Made by a program: the position numbers and the translations under genes. A DNA stretch of 9,022 bases from an uncultured Collinsella sp. (GTDB lineage: Bacteria; Actinomycetota; Coriobacteriia; Coriobacteriales; Coriobacteriaceae), in assembly GCA_900752425.1 (NCBI GenBank), contig CAADVE010000116.1, positions 1-9,022 on the forward strand. The letters run 5' to 3'. Below the pieces are notes generated by a model. It saw only the letters and a list, made by a program, of their open reading frames with translations. It searched no databases and was not told where the DNA came from. This document shows, piece after piece, positions 6,005 to 9,022 of this stretch (position 1 is the first letter of the stretch; each line of letters begins with the position of its first letter).

Positions 6005-7171
6005 TTAGGCGGCGATGTACTTGCCATCCTGAATCACATAGGCCGTAGCGGGCTTTTCGACCTGGCCCTCGTCATTCCACGTCAGCTCGCCTGTCAGGCC
6101 CTCGATCTTGATCTTGCGCATGGCCTTGGCAAGGTCGCCGGCAATGTCGGCACCGTCGGCCGAAATGTCAATCCCCGCCCTATCGATAGCCTCGGCGATG
6201 GCGTGGACGCAATCGTAAGCGTCGGCGGCAAACTGGTTGGGCGTCTCGTCGTAGGCATCCTTATAGGCCTTGACGAAGTCGGCATTCTTCTCATCGTCAG
6301 CCGAAAACGGGGTCATGAGCAGTACGCCCTCGGCAAGAGAGGTATCGAAGCCCTCCACAGAGAGCAGGCCGTCCATGCCGTCGGTACCCATGAGCGTCAT
6401 GTCGTAGCCCATGTCCTTGGCGTTCTTGAGCAAAACGGACGCCGGCGTGTAGTAGATCGGCGCAAAGATGAGCGTGGCGCCGGCCTCCTTGGCCTTGGTG
6501 AGCTGGTTGGTAAAGCTCGTGGAGGAATCGTCCTTAAAGGTCTCGGTATCGACGATATCAAGTTTGGACTCCTTGGCCTGCTCGGCAAAGGCATCGGCAA
6601 CACCCGAGCTGTACGTATCGCCGGAGTTGTAAAACAAGGCGATCTTGGCGTCCGCGTACTTCTCGGCCAAGAACTTCGCGGCGCTGGCGCCCATAGTGGG
6701 ATCGGTGAAGCAAACCTGAAAGACCGTGGTCTTATCCTTGGTGACATCGAGAGACGAGGCCGAGGGCGTGACCATGAGCATGTCGTCGGCAATCTCGCCC
6801 GAGACAGCGACGGCAGCACCGGTGGTGACCGGACCGACGAGCGCCTGCATGCCCCAGTCACACAGGGTATTGAAGGCGTTGATAGCCTTCTCGCCGTCAG
6901 CGACGTCATCCTCGGACTTAAGCGAGAGTTTGAGGTCCTTGGTCGAGAAATCCTTGGCGGCGAGCTTGGCACCCTTCTCGGCCGAAACGCCATAGGTTGC
7001 CGCGGCGCCGGTCAGAGGGCCGATGACACCGATCTTGAAGGTCTTACCGTCATCGGCGGAGCCGCCGTCCGAGCCACCCGACGAGCAACCAGCGAGCACC
7101 GCGGTGCCACCGAGCGCCGCGGCGCCAGCCAAGAAACTCCTGCGGTTAAGTACGTTGTTGATGCTAAACAT
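6005..7171 (-). CDS. livK: Branched-chain amino acid-binding lipoprotein LivK (copy 2)
   Basis: Second extracellular receptor, 388 aa, same fold and role as copy 1. The signal peptide reads MFSINNVLNRRSFLAG: RRSFL resembles a twin-arginine (Tat) export motif, and the lipobox LAGC gives lipidated Cys29. A Gly/Ser/Asp linker follows, then FKIGVIGPLTGAAATYG. The ATG at 7171 is chosen because AAAAGGGGG lies 5 nt upstream. The frame is open to 7237, but the extra 22 residues (MHHKVCPVPQ...) would bury the signal peptide. No dedicated permease lies with it, so both receptors probably serve LivHMGF with different affinity or specificity. Compared with copy 1 it differs across the N-terminal lobe (for example KDLKLSLKSEDDVADGEK versus KELPLASKAEDDQADGEK) but is almost identical in the middle. 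It is the first gene of the minus-strand cluster and is divergent from hom. Confidence 0.93.
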   Translation of the reverse strand: MFSINNVLNRRSFLAGAAALGGTAVLAGCSSGGSDGGSADDGKTFKIGVIGPLTGAAATYGVSAEKGAKLAAKDFSTKDLKLSLKSEDDVADGEKAINAFNTLCDWGMQALVGPVTTGAAVAVSGEIADDMLMVTPSASSLDVTKDKTTVFQVCFTDPTMGASAAKFLAEKYADAKIALFYNSGDTYSSGVADAFAEQAKESKLDIVDTETFKDDSSTSFTNQLTKAKEAGATLIFAPIYYTPASVLLKNAKDMGYDMTLMGTDGMDGLLSVEGFDTSLAEGVLLMTPFSADDEKNADFVKAYKDAYDETPNQFAADAYDCVHAIAEAIDRAGIDISADGADIAGDLAKAMRKIKIEGLTGELTWNDEGQVEKPATAYVIQDGKYIAA

Positions 7172-7421
7172 GGTGTCCCCCTTTTCGCTGGCCGCGGTGC
7201 GGCCGTCTTGCGGTACAGGGCAAACCTTATGGTGCAAACGTTGACAGTTTGTTACGGAGTTCCGTTTGTAGCGAGCATGTTTCCAATGTTTCCGCAGCGT
7301 TTCGGGGGTGCCGTTTTGTGCGACTCCTGTTGCCTGGCGAGCACGCGCCCTCGGTTCACGCTAGAATGCACTCAACCTTTAAGCGGTTAATCCATCCATA
7401 AGATGCACGAAGGAGCTATCT
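7172..7421. promoter_or_regulatory. Divergent control region between livK2 and hom
   Basis: This 250-nt gap must carry the promoters of both livK2 (minus) and hom (plus). Visible elements are: an inverted repeat CAAAC/GTTTG (7235-7239, 7247-7251) around TTGACA (7241-7246); a near-palindrome ACGGAGTTCCGT (7254-7265); and a tandem 9-nt repeat ATGTTTCCA/ATGTTTCCG (7277-7294). For hom, TAGAAT (7362-7367) is a good -10 but lacks a clear -35. The ribosome binding sites are AAAAGGGGG (7185-7177, minus) and AAGGAG (7410-7415, plus). The clustered symmetric elements suggest a shared regulator site, but no binding protein can be named. Confidence 0.4.
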
Positions 7422-8765
7422 ATGAGCGAACCCCTGCGCACCGTGAACGTCGGTCTGATCGGTCTTGGAACCGTCGGCGGCGGCGTGGCCCGTCTGATCA
7501 AGAGCCACCACGATGAGTACCTGGCCGCCTACGGCATCGACCTTAAGCTGACCCGCGCCTGCGCGCTTGCCTGGGAGCAGGCCGAAGCTGCCGGTATTGA
7601 GCGCGAGGCCTTTACGAGCGACTGGCACGACGTCGTCACCGACCCCGCCGTCGATATCGTCGTCGAGCTCATCGGCGGCGAGCACCCCGCGACCGAAATC
7701 TTCACCACCGCCTTCGAGAACGGCAAGCACGTCGTCTCTGCCAACAAGGCCCTGTTGGGCCGTCATGTCGAGACGCTCGCCGAGAAGGCACGCGCGTGCG
7801 GCGTGCAGATTAAGTGCGAGGCCAGCTGCGGCGGTGGCATCCCCATTGTCAGCACGCTCGAGCACGACCTGGTGGGCAACAAGATCCTGACCATCGCTGG
7901 CATTCTCAACGGCACCACCAACTACATCCTGTCGCGCATGGACGCCGAGGGCGCCGATTACGCTGACGTGCTCGCCGACGCCCAGGCAAAGGGCTATGCC
8001 GAGGCCGACCCGTCCGCCGACGTCGACGGCTTCGATGCCGCCAGCAAGACGGCGATCCTCGCCTCCATCGGCTTTGGCACTCGCGTGACCACCGATGATG
8101 TGTACCAGCAGGGTATCCGCACCATCGGCGCCGAGGACATCGCCCAGGCCCGCGAGCTCGGCTACACCATCAAGCTGCTGGGCATCGCACGCAACACCGA
8201 CGCCGGCGTCGACGTCCGCGTGCATCCCACGCTCATCCCGGCAGACCATATGCTCGCCAAGGTCAACGGCGCCATGAACGCTGTCTACGTGGTAGGCGAC
8301 GCCGTGGGCGAGACCATGTTCTACGGTGCCGGCGCAGGCTCCTTCCCCACCGCGAGCGCCGTCGTGGGCGATATCCTGTCGCTCTCCGAGCAGATCAGCT
8401 GCGGCGTGGCTCCGCTGCCCGAGATTGAGCCCTATGGTCACAACCTCGCCTTTAAGCCCATGGACGAGCTCCAGACCAAGTACTATGTGCGCCTGAAGGT
8501 CGCCGACCGCGTGGGCGCCCTGTCCGAGACGGTCGACATCTTTGCCAAGCACAACATTTCGATCTCGCTCATCAACCAAGTCGAGGACGGCAAGTCGGGT
8601 GTCAGCGATGCCTGCTCGGTCATCTTCCTGACGCACCGCGCACTCGAGAAGGACGTCCAGGCTGCCGCCGCCGAGCTTGCCAGCGTCGACTGCGTGGCCG
8701 AGGTCGCCAACGTCCTGCGCATCGAGGACGTCGAGGCTTGGACCGAAGGTGTCATGGCCAACTAG
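7422..8765 (+). CDS. hom: Homoserine dehydrogenase with C-terminal ACT domain
   Basis: Reduces aspartate semialdehyde to homoserine with NAD(P)H in the cytoplasm, the branch point to threonine/isoleucine and methionine. At 447 aa it matches the usual length of the monofunctional enzyme with a regulatory domain. The Rossmann motif is GLGTVGGGV (14-22). SANKALL (106-112) carries the conserved Lys109. ILNGTTNYIL (161-170) and GYAEADPSADVDGFDAASK (191-209) are homoserine dehydrogenase signatures, with the likely catalytic Lys209. The ACT domain spans about 354-435 (YYVRLKVADRVGALSETVDI and on) and implies feedback control, probably by threonine. The ATG at 7422 has AAGGAG 6 nt upstream. It appears monocistronic: a strong terminator lies 31 nt after its stop codon. 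It is divergent from the liv cluster. Confidence 0.96.
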   Translation: MSEPLRTVNVGLIGLGTVGGGVARLIKSHHDEYLAAYGIDLKLTRACALAWEQAEAAGIEREAFTSDWHDVVTDPAVDIVVELIGGEHPATEIFTTAFENGKHVVSANKALLGRHVETLAEKARACGVQIKCEASCGGGIPIVSTLEHDLVGNKILTIAGILNGTTNYILSRMDAEGADYADVLADAQAKGYAEADPSADVDGFDAASKTAILASIGFGTRVTTDDVYQQGIRTIGAEDIAQARELGYTIKLLGIARNTDAGVDVRVHPTLIPADHMLAKVNGAMNAVYVVGDAVGETMFYGAGAGSFPTASAVVGDILSLSEQISCGVAPLPEIEPYGHNLAFKPMDELQTKYYVRLKVADRVGALSETVDIFAKHNISISLINQVEDGKSGVSDACSVIFLTHRALEKDVQAAAAELASVDCVAEVANVLRIEDVEAWTEGVMAN

Positions 8766-8796
8766 TTCGGTTTACACCCCACAACGCATTTGCTCG

Positions 8797-8836
8797 AAGG
8801 GCTCCCGTCTGGTCTTGGACGGGAGCCCTTTTATTT
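8797..8836 (+). terminator. Strong intrinsic terminator of hom
   Basis: Perfect 13-bp stem AAGGGCTCCCGTC (8797-8809) / GACGGGAGCCCTT (8818-8830), 8-nt loop TGGTCTTG, then TTTTATTT. It lies shortly after the hom stop codon. The minus strand lacks a comparable T-tract, so it acts in one direction. Confidence 0.95.
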
Positions 8837-8877
8837 GCACGCTCGGGGCGCATTGACGCGATCCGCGTTTGAACAAT

Positions 8878-8906
8878 TTGACCGTTCGGTGTCAACCAGG
8901 GATACC
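8878..8906 (+). promoter_or_regulatory. Possible promoter of the right-edge gene
   Basis: TTGACC (8878-8883, 5 of 6 consensus) is followed after 17 nt by GATACC (8901-8906, 3 of 6). An inverted repeat TTGAC/GTCAA (8878-8882, 8891-8895) overlaps the -35 and could be an operator. The rest of the 8837-8988 gap shows nothing else I can name. Confidence 0.3.
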
Positions 8907-8988
8907 GCTCACCGATAAGCAGGCACGTTTGCTTTTGTCCGCCGCTATCCTGTGCTGCGTACGTCCACCCCCGAAGAATGGAGGCACC

Positions 8989-9022
8989 ATGTTGCTCGAG
9001 GGCAAGAAAGCAATCATCACCG
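8989..9022 (+). CDS. N-terminus of a probable short-chain dehydrogenase/reductase, cut by the window edge
   Basis: Only 11 codons are visible, reading MLLEGKKAIIT and then a G that would begin the next codon. This is the typical opening of an NAD(P)-binding short-chain dehydrogenase/reductase: a hydrophobic first strand leading to a T-G-x-x-x-G-x-G loop. Enzymes such as 3-oxoacyl-ACP reductase (FabG) or enoyl-ACP reductase (FabI) begin this way. The fragment is too short to choose between them or other family members. The start is supported by GGAGG (8980-8984), 4 nt before the ATG. It is separated from hom by a strong terminator, so it is an independent transcription unit. Confidence 0.55.
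   Translation, partial: MLLEGKKAIIT

Noticed and set aside
7241..7269. Perfect TTGACA as a -35 box for hom
   Set aside because: At 16-18 nt downstream the sequence (CGTTTG, GTTTGT or TTTGTA) is a poor -10 box, and the start codon is over 150 nt away. It is recorded only as part of an inverted repeat.
5999..7390. 463-codon plus-strand open frame opposite livK2
   Set aside because: Shadow of livK2: a Gly/Val/Arg-rich translation without a family signature. A similar frame opposite livK1 (4746-5645) arises for the same reason.
7416..8636. 406-codon minus-strand open frame opposite hom
   Set aside because: Antisense shadow of a strongly supported homoserine dehydrogenase; no ribosome binding site or domain.

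Overview
The window looks chromosomal, from a moderately GC-rich Gram-positive anaerobe, most likely a coriobacterium (Collinsella-like). This rests on about 60% GC in most genes, strong purine-rich ribosome binding sites, lipobox signal peptides with an RR motif, and part of a ChW-type repeat joined to an NlpC/P60-like domain. The taxonomic guess is inference; no rRNA or marker gene is present.

Layout. Positions 1-74 hold the start of a minus-strand gene with an export signal, cut by the window edge. Positions 161-873 hold a minus-strand remnant: the tail of a ChW-type repeat plus a complete NlpC/P60-like hydrolase domain, without a proper 5' end. Positions 874-7171 are a minus-strand branched-chain amino acid ABC transporter cluster, transcribed in the order livK2, livK1, livH, livM, livG, livF. 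Divergently, 7422-8765 encodes homoserine dehydrogenase (hom) with a C-terminal ACT domain, closed by a very clear intrinsic terminator at 8797-8836. At 8989 a plus-strand gene begins, probably a short-chain dehydrogenase/reductase.

How the genes work together. Two paralogous lipoprotein receptors (LivK1, LivK2) capture branched-chain amino acids, or related substrates, outside the membrane and deliver them to one permease (LivH/LivM) powered by two ATPases (LivG/LivF). livH to livF are tightly packed, with stop and start codons touching or overlapping. The receptor genes stand apart, separated by a terminator-like site, an AT-rich leader and two hairpins, an arrangement that would allow receptors to be made in excess of permease. 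Hom feeds the threonine/isoleucine and methionine branches, so uptake and synthesis genes lie back to back.

No CRISPR array, tRNA, rRNA, insertion sequence or clearly new multi-gene system is visible. The most unusual items are the 5'-truncated cell-wall hydrolase with an abrupt GC step, a near-identical 69-nt tract shared by the two livK genes that suggests gene conversion, and an inverted repeat covering the promoter and ribosome binding site of the left-edge gene.
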